Shown one piece after another: positions 1 through 6,464 of a stretch of DNA of 9,386 nucleotides. The position numbers were made by a program, and so were the translations under genes. The stretch's first letter is position 1. Every line of letters starts with the position of its first letter. This DNA comes from an uncultured Lachnospiraceae bacterium (lineage in GTDB: Bacteria; Bacillota; Clostridia; Lachnospirales; Lachnospiraceae), in NCBI GenBank assembly GCA_947594085.1, contig CANQEB010000081.1, positions 1-9,386 of the forward strand. Reading direction: 5' to 3'. The notes beneath the pieces were generated by a model. The model saw nothing but the letters and a program-made list of their open reading frames with translations. It had not been told where the DNA came from and ran no database searches.

Positions 1-937
1 GAAGTTCATCGTAATCCCCAAGCGTCTCTGTAAGATCGATATCCTGAATGAAGCTCTCGGACACATTGTCAACTGAAATCTTATCTTTCAGGGTAAGTTT
101 CCCGCCGAGCGCATCGAGCGCCTCCTTCGTACCGACCAGGCTCACGGTCTCCGGCATCACTGACACTCCGGCCAAGCGATACCCTTCCACTGGAGTCCCT
201 GTAACTTCCGCCTCTACGTCGATGTCATTTCTTACCTCCCACAATGTCACATCCACCATGACCGAATTCTCAGCGAGAAGCACTCCGGTGGAATCCTTCA
301 CCTGAAGACGGTTCATCTGCATCGCGTCGCCATTCTTGTCATATACATTGATCGTCGCACTGATCCTCTGGTCATTGCTGATGCGCGTCACATTGGCGGA
401 CGCTACAACCTGTCCAATACGGTTAAGCATGCTCTCTGGTCCGGCGATCTGCACAGTCTTGCCCTGCACAATCTCAGTTTTGCCTATCTCATATCCTTTC
501 TCCGGCTGTCCCGTCACCGATACATTGACAACAAATTCGCTCTGCTTCCTCTGCTCAAGCTTCACCTTCATCGAGGAAGGAACAACCTCTATTTCGTCCC
601 AGCTTACCGCAGGATTATTGCAAGTCACGGAAAGCGGAACGGTATTCATTTCGTTCAGGTTCTCCAGATCAGCCGTAACGGTAAAATCGCTCTGCGTGAG
701 TCGATCCAGAACACTGCTGCGCTCTGTGACCTTCAGCATGACCGATTCCTCGGAGATAATATCGTATACCTTGTCGATTTCTGTTACGCTCTCTCCGTTG
801 ACGACCTGAATCTGTATATCCCGAAACACTCTTGAACGTGTTGGGTTATTTATATTATCAATCAAAATCCAGATCAGGAAAGCCACGACGAGCGACAACA
901 GCTTCAGGCTCAGGTTGCGCGTCCATTTATGCTTCAT
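1..937 (-). CDS. cdaR: CdaR / YbbR-domain protein, regulator of c-di-AMP synthase (partial, C-terminus outside window)
   Basis: Only the first 312 codons are visible; the frame is open at the left edge. The protein starts MKHKWTRNLSLKLLS, followed by a hydrophobic signal-anchor at about residues 10-27 and then an extracytoplasmic region rich in beta-strand-like segments. At least two clearly related YbbR-type repeats are visible: VTGQPEKGYEIG at 141-152 and VTGTPVEGYRLAG at 245-257, each followed by a similar V(Q/S)(I/L)xGxxExL pattern. A more diverged repeat lies at about 45-128. In Firmicutes, CdaR is membrane-anchored and modulates the diadenylate cyclase CdaA. The ATG lies inside the 3' end of cdaA (11-base overlap), with GGAAGGG 11 bases upstream at 949-955, which suggests translational coupling. 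Family members usually have three or four repeats, so a substantial C-terminal part is probably missing. glmM often follows this gene in other Firmicutes but would lie outside the window. Confidence 0.9.
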   Translation of the reverse strand, partial: MKHKWTRNLSLKLLSLVVAFLIWILIDNINNPTRSRVFRDIQIQVVNGESVTEIDKVYDIISEESVMLKVTERSSVLDRLTQSDFTVTADLENLNEMNTVPLSVTCNNPAVSWDEIEVVPSSMKVKLEQRKQSEFVVNVSVTGQPEKGYEIGKTEIVQGKTVQIAGPESMLNRIGQVVASANVTRISNDQRISATINVYDKNGDAMQMNRLQVKDSTGVLLAENSVMVDVTLWEVRNDIDVEAEVTGTPVEGYRLAGVSVMPETVSLVGTKEALDALGGKLTLKDKISVDNVSESFIQDIDLTETLGDYDEL

Positions 938-1802
938 TTTTGTTCCAACCCTTCCAGAATTTGAATTTCTTAGGTGTCACTGTCTTATTCTGGAGAACGA
1001 CAAGCTGTTCTCTCAACTTCTCCTGAGAGATATTTCTTGTAAGTTCTCCCTTGTATGCAACAGAAACCCATCCCGTCTCCTCGGAGACAATCACGGTAAG
1101 AGAATCTGTCACCTCGCTGATGCCAACGCCCGCTCTATGCCTCGTCCCGAGTTCCTTGCTGAGCATCATGTTATCTGAGAGCGGCAGATAACACGTTGCC
1201 GCAGTGATGCGGTTGCCCTTCACGATAACCGCCCCGTCATGCAGCGGAGTATTGTGCTCAAAAATGTTAATCAAGAGCTGGCTCGTCACTACAGAATCAA
1301 GAATGATTCCGGTGCGCTCATACTCATCCAGGCGAATATTCTGCTCGATTACGATGAGTGCCCCCGTCTTAACCTTTGCCATCTCAAAAGTCGCCTTGAC
1401 AATCTCATTCACAGTCCTATCGCTGAACAGCTCCGATTTCTCTTTGGTATCCAGCACCGGAAACAGCGAAGTAAAGATCTGCTGCTCACCAATTCGCTCC
1501 AGTGCTCGCCGCAGCTCCGGCTGAAAAATAACCACTCCGGCAATGATCGCGATATCAATCGCCCTGCTCACAATATAAATCAGCGTGTCCATCTGAAGCA
1601 GATACACAATAGATACACAGACAACAAGAACCATGATGCCCTTAAGCAGAGTCCACGCTTTCGTGTTCTTGATCCAGAGCAAAATACTGTATACAAGAAA
1701 AGCCAGAATGATAATTTCCAGCACATTCGTAAATGTAATTGTTGAGATCGGATCTGTGAACCAGGTCAAATAATTTCGAAACCACATCCTGATCGTGCTC
1801 AT
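927..1802 (-). CDS. cdaA: Diadenylate cyclase CdaA (c-di-AMP synthase, membrane-bound)
   Basis: The 291-residue protein makes cyclic di-AMP from two ATP. Three hydrophobic segments at about residues 25-45, 52-70 and 76-94 form the membrane domain, followed by FQPELRRALERIG (93-105) leading into the DAC catalytic domain. The two catalytic signatures are intact: DGA at 189-191 (in NTPLHDGAVIV) and RHR at 221-223 (in GTRHRAGVG). Family length is about 270-290, so the gene looks complete. The ATG is supported by AAAGGAG at 1811-1817 with 8-base spacing. Downstream cdaR overlaps by 11 bases, the classic cdaA-cdaR pair, and a promoter candidate sits just upstream after comF. In other Firmicutes c-di-AMP controls potassium and osmolyte transport and cell-wall homeostasis; that role here is inferred from the family. 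Nothing in the protein looks damaged. The variant RHRAGVG, against the common RHRAAIG, is a conservative difference. Confidence 0.97.
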   Translation of the reverse strand: MSTIRMWFRNYLTWFTDPISTITFTNVLEIIILAFLVYSILLWIKNTKAWTLLKGIMVLVVCVSIVYLLQMDTLIYIVSRAIDIAIIAGVVIFQPELRRALERIGEQQIFTSLFPVLDTKEKSELFSDRTVNEIVKATFEMAKVKTGALIVIEQNIRLDEYERTGIILDSVVTSQLLINIFEHNTPLHDGAVIVKGNRITAATCYLPLSDNMMLSKELGTRHRAGVGISEVTDSLTVIVSEETGWVSVAYKGELTRNISQEKLREQLVVLQNKTVTPKKFKFWKGWNKNEA

Positions 1803-1850
1803 ACTGGCTTCTCCTTTCCTGAAAATTTGTAAGCTGTGCTTATTTAAACA

Positions 1851-1879
1851 ATTATATCACACTTTTCTGTCTGTGCATA
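1851..1879 (-). promoter_or_regulatory. Candidate promoter for cdaA-cdaR
   Basis: On the minus strand a perfect TATAAT (1851-1856) directly follows the comF TGA stop. That stop supplies the TG of an extended -10, giving TGATATAAT. Seventeen bases upstream is TATGCA (1874-1879), a 3/6 match to the -35 consensus and part of the last comF codons. Transcription would start near 1844, giving a leader of about 40 bases that contains the AAAGGAG ribosome site. The extended -10 compensates for the weak -35. Read-through from comF is not excluded. Confidence 0.6.
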
Positions 1880-2771
1880 CCGCCTTTTTTCCTTTTCCGA
1901 TACATAAAACGACAAAAAATATAGATTTTACACCACATTTTCGCAGGACACGGCTAACTTCGTCTACCGTGCTCCCTGTCGTGTATATATCATCTACCAA
2001 AAGAACACGACTGACCGCTGGAAAAGCCTCACACGCTGCAAAGCTCCCTCGCAAATTCCTAAGCCTTTCTTTCCTTCCAAGCGTCTTTTGCGAGCGCACC
2101 ACCCGCGTACAGCGCAAAAGATCTTTTCTCACAGGAATGCCCGTCAATCTGCCGATTTCATCTGCCAAAAGCTCTGACTGATTGTATCCTCTTCTTCGCC
2201 GCTTCCTGGGATGCATCGGAATTGGGATGATGATCTCGGGGCTCCATCGCGGAAGATACCGTGCAAGCGCTCTCGTCATCGACTCCGCAAAAAACGGTAC
2301 ATAGTCTCGCCGATTGGATGACTTCATGCGATATATAGAATGCCTCATTGCACCCGTGTACACAAAAGCTGCGGATCCGCGATCATAAAAATGCTCCTGC
2401 CTTCTGCAATCTTCGCAGTATTCCTGGCTCTCATCCCCAACCGGCTTGCCGCATTTCATGCATACCGGCTCCTCCACCCACGGCAGAGCTTTTTCACAGG
2501 AGGCACAGCACCGTTTTGAGGCAGGTGCAGAAATTTTCGGTACCTGGCTGCACTCCGTCCTTCTTGACCGTATATCGTCCCACGGGAAGGCAAGCACTTC
2601 ATCACAAATCGGACAGCGCAGCGGATACAAAAAATTCAATATAATTTTTTTAATCAATCGGTTTTCCCTGTTCTCTCCCCAATCACCGACATCTGTGCTT
2701 CTCACCCAGTCCATGAAACCGGCTGATTTCTCTTCTGGTAAATTCCCTGCAAACCGGGCTTCCTCACCCAA
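1857..2771 (-). CDS. comF: ComF family protein (double zinc ribbon plus phosphoribosyltransferase fold)
   Basis: The longest reading is 304 residues from a TTG. The N-terminal zinc-ribbon region has four CxxC pairs: C53/C56, C89/C92, C104/C107 and C119/C122. The C-terminal half is the phosphoribosyltransferase-like domain, with RGYNQSE at 194-200 and the PRPP-binding signature VLLVDDIYTTGST at 256-268. In naturally competent bacteria ComF acts in the cytoplasm on incoming single-stranded DNA, together with ComFA and other DNA-processing factors; whether this organism is transformable cannot be judged here. The gene overlaps recD2 by 8 bases if the TTG is used. The start is uncertain. The TTG at 2771 has GGGGAGG only 2 bases upstream. 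ATG at 2714 lacks a good site. TTG at 2657 has AGGG 8 bases upstream and gives the family-typical short lead into LYPLRCPIC. The C56-C89 spacer of 32 residues seems long for the family. Confidence 0.9.
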   Translation of the reverse strand: MGEEARFAGNLPEEKSAGFMDWVRSTDVGDWGENRENRLIKKIILNFLYPLRCPICDEVLAFPWDDIRSRRTECSQVPKISAPASKRCCASCEKALPWVEEPVCMKCGKPVGDESQEYCEDCRRQEHFYDRGSAAFVYTGAMRHSIYRMKSSNRRDYVPFFAESMTRALARYLPRWSPEIIIPIPMHPRKRRRRGYNQSELLADEIGRLTGIPVRKDLLRCTRVVRSQKTLGRKERLRNLRGSFAACEAFPAVSRVLLVDDIYTTGSTVDEVSRVLRKCGVKSIFFVVLCIGKGKKAVCTDRKV

Positions 2772-4995
2772 GGCCTCCCCGGATATCCTCCTCCGTCAAC
2801 TCGCAGATCCGCTCAGCTAAAGAGGAATACCGCTTCTGCTCCATCGTGTTGTCGATCATCTGCTCAAATGTCTCCGAAGCACCCACAACCGTCACGCATC
2901 TGCGCGCGCGCGTCACTGCAGTATACAGCAGATTGCGGTTCATGAGCATTCGCGGCCCACTTAAAAGAGGAATCACAACTGCCGGATATTCGCTTCCCTG
3001 TGACTTATGGATCGTCACCGCATAGGCAAGCTCAAGCTCATCCAGACCAGAATATGTATATTCTACCATGCGATGTTCGTCAAATTCAACTGTCACGCGC
3101 TCTGTGTAGCGGTTAATCTCACGGATGACTCCCATGTCTCCATTGAAAATTCCAACGCCTTTTTCAATCGGAATCCCATACCGTCCACGGATTTCCCACT
3201 CAATCTGGTAATTGTTCTTGGTCTGCATAACCTTGTCGCCCTCGCGAAATGTCTGTCCATTCTGCTCATGCTCGCACTTATCATGATCGGGCGGATTCAG
3301 GTACTCCTGCAAAATACAGTTCAGCCTCTCCACACCGAGCAAACCCTTGCGCATCGGAGTCAGAACCTGTATATCAAACGGCGCAGCATCCACATAGCGC
3401 GGCAGCTTGTCTCGGATCAGTTGGATCATAACACTTATAATCACATTGGCATCATACCGCTTCAAGAAAAAGAAGTCTCTGCTCTTATTGTCGAGCGTCA
3501 CCTGTTCGCCCCGATTGATTTTGTGCGCGTTCACAACAATATCACTCTCAGAGGCCTGACGAAAAATCTTGGTCAGGCACACCACCGGTACCTTTCCCGA
3601 GTCTATAATATCCTTCAGCACACTCCCGGGCCCTACCGAAGGCAGCTGATTTCGGTCGCCAACCATAATCAATCGTGTCCCAACCGTAATCGCATCCAAC
3701 AGCGCATGCATCAGGTAAATGTCAACCATTGACATTTCATCAATGATAACGACATCTGCGTCAAGCGGATTCTGCGCATTTCTTGAAAAGCCATCTGCGC
3801 TTCCATCCTGCGCCCCCGATATTTCCAGCATTCGATGGATCGTCTTTGCCTCATACCCGGTCGCTTCCGTCATGCGCTTGGCAGCGCGGCCAGTCGGAGC
3901 GGCCAGAAGAATCCGCAAACCCTCCGACTCAAAATAAGAAATCAGCGTGTTGATTGTCGTCGTTTTTCCGGTACCGGGGCCTCCTGTAATCACAAGCAGA
4001 CCACATCGCACAGACTCGACCACTGCTTTTTTCTGCATCTCGTCCAGGTAGGTACCCGTCTCTTTTTCGATCGCCGCTATTTTCCTCTGAATCGTCGATT
4101 CATCGATTTCCCCGGCGATATTGAGATCACACAGCATACGCGCCGTGTTTAACTCTGTAAAATACGCGGATGCGCTGTACACGCGCTCCTCCGCCTCCCG
4201 TTTTATGATAATCTTGCGCTCGATCCCCAAATCCATCAAATACTGATCAATATCATCAAGCGGCACACCGAGGAGTTCGCCTGCCTTATACATGAGCTGC
4301 TCCTTCAGCAAAAAAATATGCCCCTCTCCTCCTGCCTGCTGGAGAACATAAAAAATCGCACATTTCACGCGATATTCAGAGTCTGCATGGACGCCTGCGC
4401 GCATCGCGATTTCATCTGCAATGCGAAAGCCCACCCCATCTATGTCTTCGGCGAGCTGATAGGGGTTCTCCTGCATCACACGATACAGTGCCTGTCCATA
4501 CTGTTGATAGATTTTGACTGCCAAAGATGTCGTGATCCCATACTGCTGCAGAAAGATCATTGCCTTGCGCATATCGCGCTTCTCGTACACCTGCTGCGCA
4601 ATTTCACGTGCCTTCTTGTCACTGATGCCCTTGATCTCTGCCAATCGCTCCGGCTCCTCTTCGATGATCCGAAAGGTATCCGCTTTAAAGTGGCGTACGA
4701 TCCTGGCCGCAAGAGCGGCCCCGACACCCTTAATCGCCCCAGAACCAAGATACCGTTCTACCGACTCGTCATCCTCAGGCATCTTGACCGTGCAAGTTTC
4801 AATTTTGAACTGCTCTCCATATGACGGATGTGATATGTACTGCCCAGTCAACTCGACTTTTTCTCCTTCGCCGACATAGGAAAGCATCCCAACACAGGTA
4901 ACTTCGTCCCCGTCTACAGTCAGATTCATGACCGTATAGCCGTTGTCATTGTTTCGAAAAATAATGTGATCGATATATCCTTCCAGTTTTTCCAT
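2764..4995 (-). CDS. recD2: RecD2-type ATP-dependent 5'-3' DNA helicase
   Basis: The 743-residue protein is a superfamily 1B helicase, full length for RecD2 (about 720-800). The N-terminus MEKLEGYIDHIIFRNNDNGYTV matches the family's OB-like domain. Helix-hairpin-helix-like segments follow at about 87-130 and 181-200. Helicase motifs are all present: Walker A GGPGTGKTT at 338-346, Walker B VVIIDEMSMVD at 415-425, motif III GDRNQLPSVGPG at 446-457, LTKIFRQ at 474-480, motif V TIHKSQGSEYPAV at 661-673, and motif VI LLYTAVTRAR at 689-698. RecD2 works without RecBC; in Bacillus and Deinococcus it is linked to DNA repair and replication-fork maintenance. The start is supported by GGAGG at 4999-5003, 3 bases from ATG, which is tight. 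A promoter candidate lies in the 120-base gap upstream. comF begins at its stop codon, so the two are probably co-transcribed. Confidence 0.97.
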   Translation of the reverse strand: MEKLEGYIDHIIFRNNDNGYTVMNLTVDGDEVTCVGMLSYVGEGEKVELTGQYISHPSYGEQFKIETCTVKMPEDDESVERYLGSGAIKGVGAALAARIVRHFKADTFRIIEEEPERLAEIKGISDKKAREIAQQVYEKRDMRKAMIFLQQYGITTSLAVKIYQQYGQALYRVMQENPYQLAEDIDGVGFRIADEIAMRAGVHADSEYRVKCAIFYVLQQAGGEGHIFLLKEQLMYKAGELLGVPLDDIDQYLMDLGIERKIIIKREAEERVYSASAYFTELNTARMLCDLNIAGEIDESTIQRKIAAIEKETGTYLDEMQKKAVVESVRCGLLVITGGPGTGKTTTINTLISYFESEGLRILLAAPTGRAAKRMTEATGYEAKTIHRMLEISGAQDGSADGFSRNAQNPLDADVVIIDEMSMVDIYLMHALLDAITVGTRLIMVGDRNQLPSVGPGSVLKDIIDSGKVPVVCLTKIFRQASESDIVVNAHKINRGEQVTLDNKSRDFFFLKRYDANVIISVMIQLIRDKLPRYVDAAPFDIQVLTPMRKGLLGVERLNCILQEYLNPPDHDKCEHEQNGQTFREGDKVMQTKNNYQIEWEIRGRYGIPIEKGVGIFNGDMGVIREINRYTERVTVEFDEHRMVEYTYSGLDELELAYAVTIHKSQGSEYPAVVIPLLSGPRMLMNRNLLYTAVTRARRCVTVVGASETFEQMIDNTMEQKRYSSLAERICELTEEDIRGGLG

Positions 4996-5022
4996 GTTCC
5001 TCCAAGCAAAGTGCTGTCCTTT

Positions 5023-5052
5023 ATTATATTGCCTCTGTTTTGCCAGTGCATA
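5023..5052 (-). promoter_or_regulatory. Candidate promoter for recD2-comF
   Basis: A perfect TATAAT on the minus strand (5023-5028) lies 18 bases downstream of TATGCA (5047-5052), a weak -35. An overlapping TTGATA matches the -35 consensus at 5/6 but would be 22 bases from the -10, too far. The start point would be near 5016, giving a leader of about 20 bases with GGAGG. The site lies after the mreB 3' hairpin, as expected for an independent unit. It resembles the cdaA promoter candidate. Confidence 0.55.
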
Positions 5053-5077
5053 TCAATCCCCGCACGCAATTACAAAT

Positions 5078-5108
5078 ATGGGACGCAGCCCACCGGACCT
5101 CGTCCCAC
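5078..5108 (-). terminator. Hairpin after mreB, possible weak or partial terminator
   Basis: Directly after the mreB stop, the minus-strand transcript can pair GUGGGACG (5101-5108) with CGUCCCAU (5078-5085), 8 pairs including one G-U. An inner GUCC/GGGC stem adds 4 pairs. The following sequence, AUAUUUGUAAUU, is U-rich but not a clean U tract, so termination is probably incomplete. A role in mRNA 3'-end stability is equally possible. Confidence 0.4.
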
Positions 5109-5115
5109 CCTGTCA

Positions 5116-6114
5116 TTACTCTACAACCTTGCCGTCCGAGGCCGTCAGCTCTACAAACCGTCCAGTCCCAACCGCCACAACTGTCATCGGATCCTCTGCG
5201 GTCATCGTGTTGATGCCAGTTCTCGCCTCGATCAGCTCTTCAAGTCCGGAGAGCAACGCTCCGCCGCCCGTCAGAACGATTCCCCGATCGACTACATCTG
5301 CCGCTAGCTCCGGTGGAGTGCGCTCCAACACACTGTGCACTGCATCGACAATCTGACTTGTCACTTCCTTGAGTGCGTCCCGCGTATCCTCCGAAGTGAC
5401 ACGAATCGTCTTCGGCAGTCCAGTCACGATATCGCGCCCCTTGACCTCCATCACCTTCGGCTCCGGCTTCTCAAATGCAGTCCCAATCGAAATTTTGATC
5501 TCTTCGGCCGTCTGCTCACCAATCATCAAGCCATACTTCTTCCGGACATATTTCACAATCGCGTCATCAAAATCATCGCCTGCAACCTTGAGTGAGGCAC
5601 TGACAACAATACCGTCCAGCGAGATCACCGCCACATCGCAGGTACCGCCTCCGATATCGACAATCATATTCCCGCAGGGACGAGAGATATCGATCCCTGC
5701 CCCAATTGCCGCCGCGATTGGCTCTTCGATGATGTGCACTTCCCTGGCTCCCGCCTGGTACGTCGCGTCCTCCACGGCCTTCTTCTCCACCTCGGTGACA
5801 CTGCTCGGCACACAGATGCTGACCCGCGGCTTGCGGAACGACATCCTTCCGATCGCCTTTTGAATGAAATGCTTCAGCATCTGCTCTGTCACTGTGTAGT
5901 CCGAGATCACGCCCTTGCGCATAGGACGAACAGCTACGATATTTCCTGGAGTCCTGCCGAGCATCAGCCGCGCTTCCTCCCCGATCGCCTTGATCTTGTT
6001 CGTGTCCCTGTCGTACGCAACCACCGAAGGCTCTTTCAGCACGACTCCTTTTCCCCTGACATATACTAAAATACTGGCTGTACCCAGATCAATTCCGACA
6101 TCTGTAGCTGGCAT
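5116..6114 (-). CDS. mreB: Rod-shape-determining protein MreB/Mbl (bacterial actin)
   Basis: The 332-residue actin-fold ATPase forms membrane-associated filaments that organise lateral wall synthesis. Visible motifs are phosphate-1 GIDLGTAS (7-14), IIEEP (128-132) with the acidic residue tied to hydrolysis, phosphate-2 DIGGGT (153-158), and the adenosine-binding LTGGGALLSGL (281-291). Length matches the family (330-350). I chose ATG at 6114: it has AGGAG 3 bases and AAAGGGG 9 bases upstream, and the protein then begins MPATDVGIDLG as expected. An upstream in-frame ATG at 6138 has no ribosome site. The usual TTE after GGG reads TCD here. No mreC or mreD follows; recD2 does, so this is a solitary copy, like Mbl or MreBH of Bacillus. 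Sequence alone does not separate MreB from Mbl. A promoter and a structured leader lie upstream, and a hairpin follows the stop. Confidence 0.95.
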   Translation of the reverse strand: MPATDVGIDLGTASILVYVRGKGVVLKEPSVVAYDRDTNKIKAIGEEARLMLGRTPGNIVAVRPMRKGVISDYTVTEQMLKHFIQKAIGRMSFRKPRVSICVPSSVTEVEKKAVEDATYQAGAREVHIIEEPIAAAIGAGIDISRPCGNMIVDIGGGTCDVAVISLDGIVVSASLKVAGDDFDDAIVKYVRKKYGLMIGEQTAEEIKISIGTAFEKPEPKVMEVKGRDIVTGLPKTIRVTSEDTRDALKEVTSQIVDAVHSVLERTPPELAADVVDRGIVLTGGGALLSGLEELIEARTGINTMTAEDPMTVVAVGTGRFVELTASDGKVVE

Positions 6115-6117
6115 TGT

Positions 6118-6130
6118 CTCCTGCCCCTTT
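6118..6130 (-). promoter_or_regulatory. Ribosome binding site that fixes the mreB start
   Basis: The minus strand reads AAAGGGGCAGGAG before ACA-ATG. Either AAAGGGG (9-base spacing) or AGGAG (3-base spacing) serves the ATG at 6114. These bases would be coding if the upstream ATG at 6138 were used, and that ATG is preceded only by AT-rich sequence. Confidence 0.75.
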
Positions 6131-6200
6131 CGATTCATTCAATTTATTTGAAACTGTAAACAGATCCGTTCCCCTGACGCTGACTTCCCTTATGGTTCCA

Positions 6201-6228
6201 TTACAGAGTCCGCAGACGGATTCTGTAA
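6201..6228 (-). promoter_or_regulatory. Stem-loop at the 5' end of the mreB leader
   Basis: A 12-bp inverted repeat with a 4-base loop: on the plus strand TTACAGAGTCCG (6201-6212), CAGA, CGGATTCTGTAA (6217-6228). All positions pair except one, which is G-U in plus-strand RNA and A-C in minus-strand RNA. It starts where the mreB transcript is predicted to begin. No U tract follows on either strand, so it is not an intrinsic terminator. It may protect the mRNA 5' end, act as a regulatory RNA structure, or be a DNA operator next to the promoter. Confidence 0.5.
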
Positions 6229-6233
6229 TATGT

Positions 6234-6262
6234 AGTATAATACAAAATTCCAAAATTGGAAA
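6234..6262 (-). promoter_or_regulatory. Candidate mreB promoter
   Basis: On the minus strand TTTCCA (6257-6262, 4/6 to the -35 consensus) and TATACT (6234-6239, 5/6 to the -10 consensus) are separated by exactly 17 bases. Transcription would start near 6227, giving a leader of about 113 bases that begins with the stem-loop. A TTCCAA-TT-TTGGAA inverted repeat (6248-6261) overlaps the -35 and spacer. Confidence 0.5.
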
Positions 6263-6327
6263 TTCTTTTTTCAGCCGAAAGGATTTCTTAATTAATTTTT
6301 CTCTTTTTTTATAAAGTGAACATAATT

Positions 6328-6355
6328 TGGACACATTTATTTTTTAAACTATACA
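6328..6355 (+). promoter_or_regulatory. Candidate plus-strand promoter for a small RNA
   Basis: TGGACA (6328-6333, 5/6 to the -35 consensus) and TATACA (6350-6355, 4/6 to the -10 consensus) are 16 bases apart. The spacer is T-rich. Transcription would start near 6362, just before two hairpins and a strong terminator. The site is divergent from the mreB promoter, with about 65 bases between the two -35 elements. Confidence 0.4.
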
Positions 6356-6391
6356 CGTATCAACGAAGAGTTGATATATTTCATAACTCAC

Positions 6392-6419
6392 ACTTGGCAG
6401 CTCCCACACGCTGCCAAGT
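6392..6419 (+). repeat. Perfect 10-bp inverted repeat (hairpin)
   Basis: ACTTGGCAGC (6392-6401) and GCTGCCAAGT (6410-6419) are exact reverse complements around the 8-base loop TCCCACAC. Neither strand has a U tract after it, so it is not a terminator. It fits best as the central stem of the candidate small RNA; an operator is possible. Confidence 0.8.
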
Positions 6420-6464
6420 ACTCCCTCAAACATTTTCAACCCAAATTTTTCTCTTTCCTGGAAT

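Noticed and set aside
2902..2912. Alternating GC run of 11 bases, a possible Z-DNA or slippage site
   Set aside because: It encodes the arginines and neighbouring residues of helicase motif VI in recD2, so protein constraint explains it.
6138..6138. Upstream in-frame ATG giving mreB eight extra residues
   Set aside because: AT-rich sequence without a ribosome site precedes it, while the ATG at 6114 has two good sites and matches the family N-terminus.
6089..6334. An 81-codon minus-strand frame spanning the mreB promoter and start
   Set aside because: It crosses the predicted promoter, leader stem-loop and mreB ribosome site, and has no supporting start signal or family resemblance.
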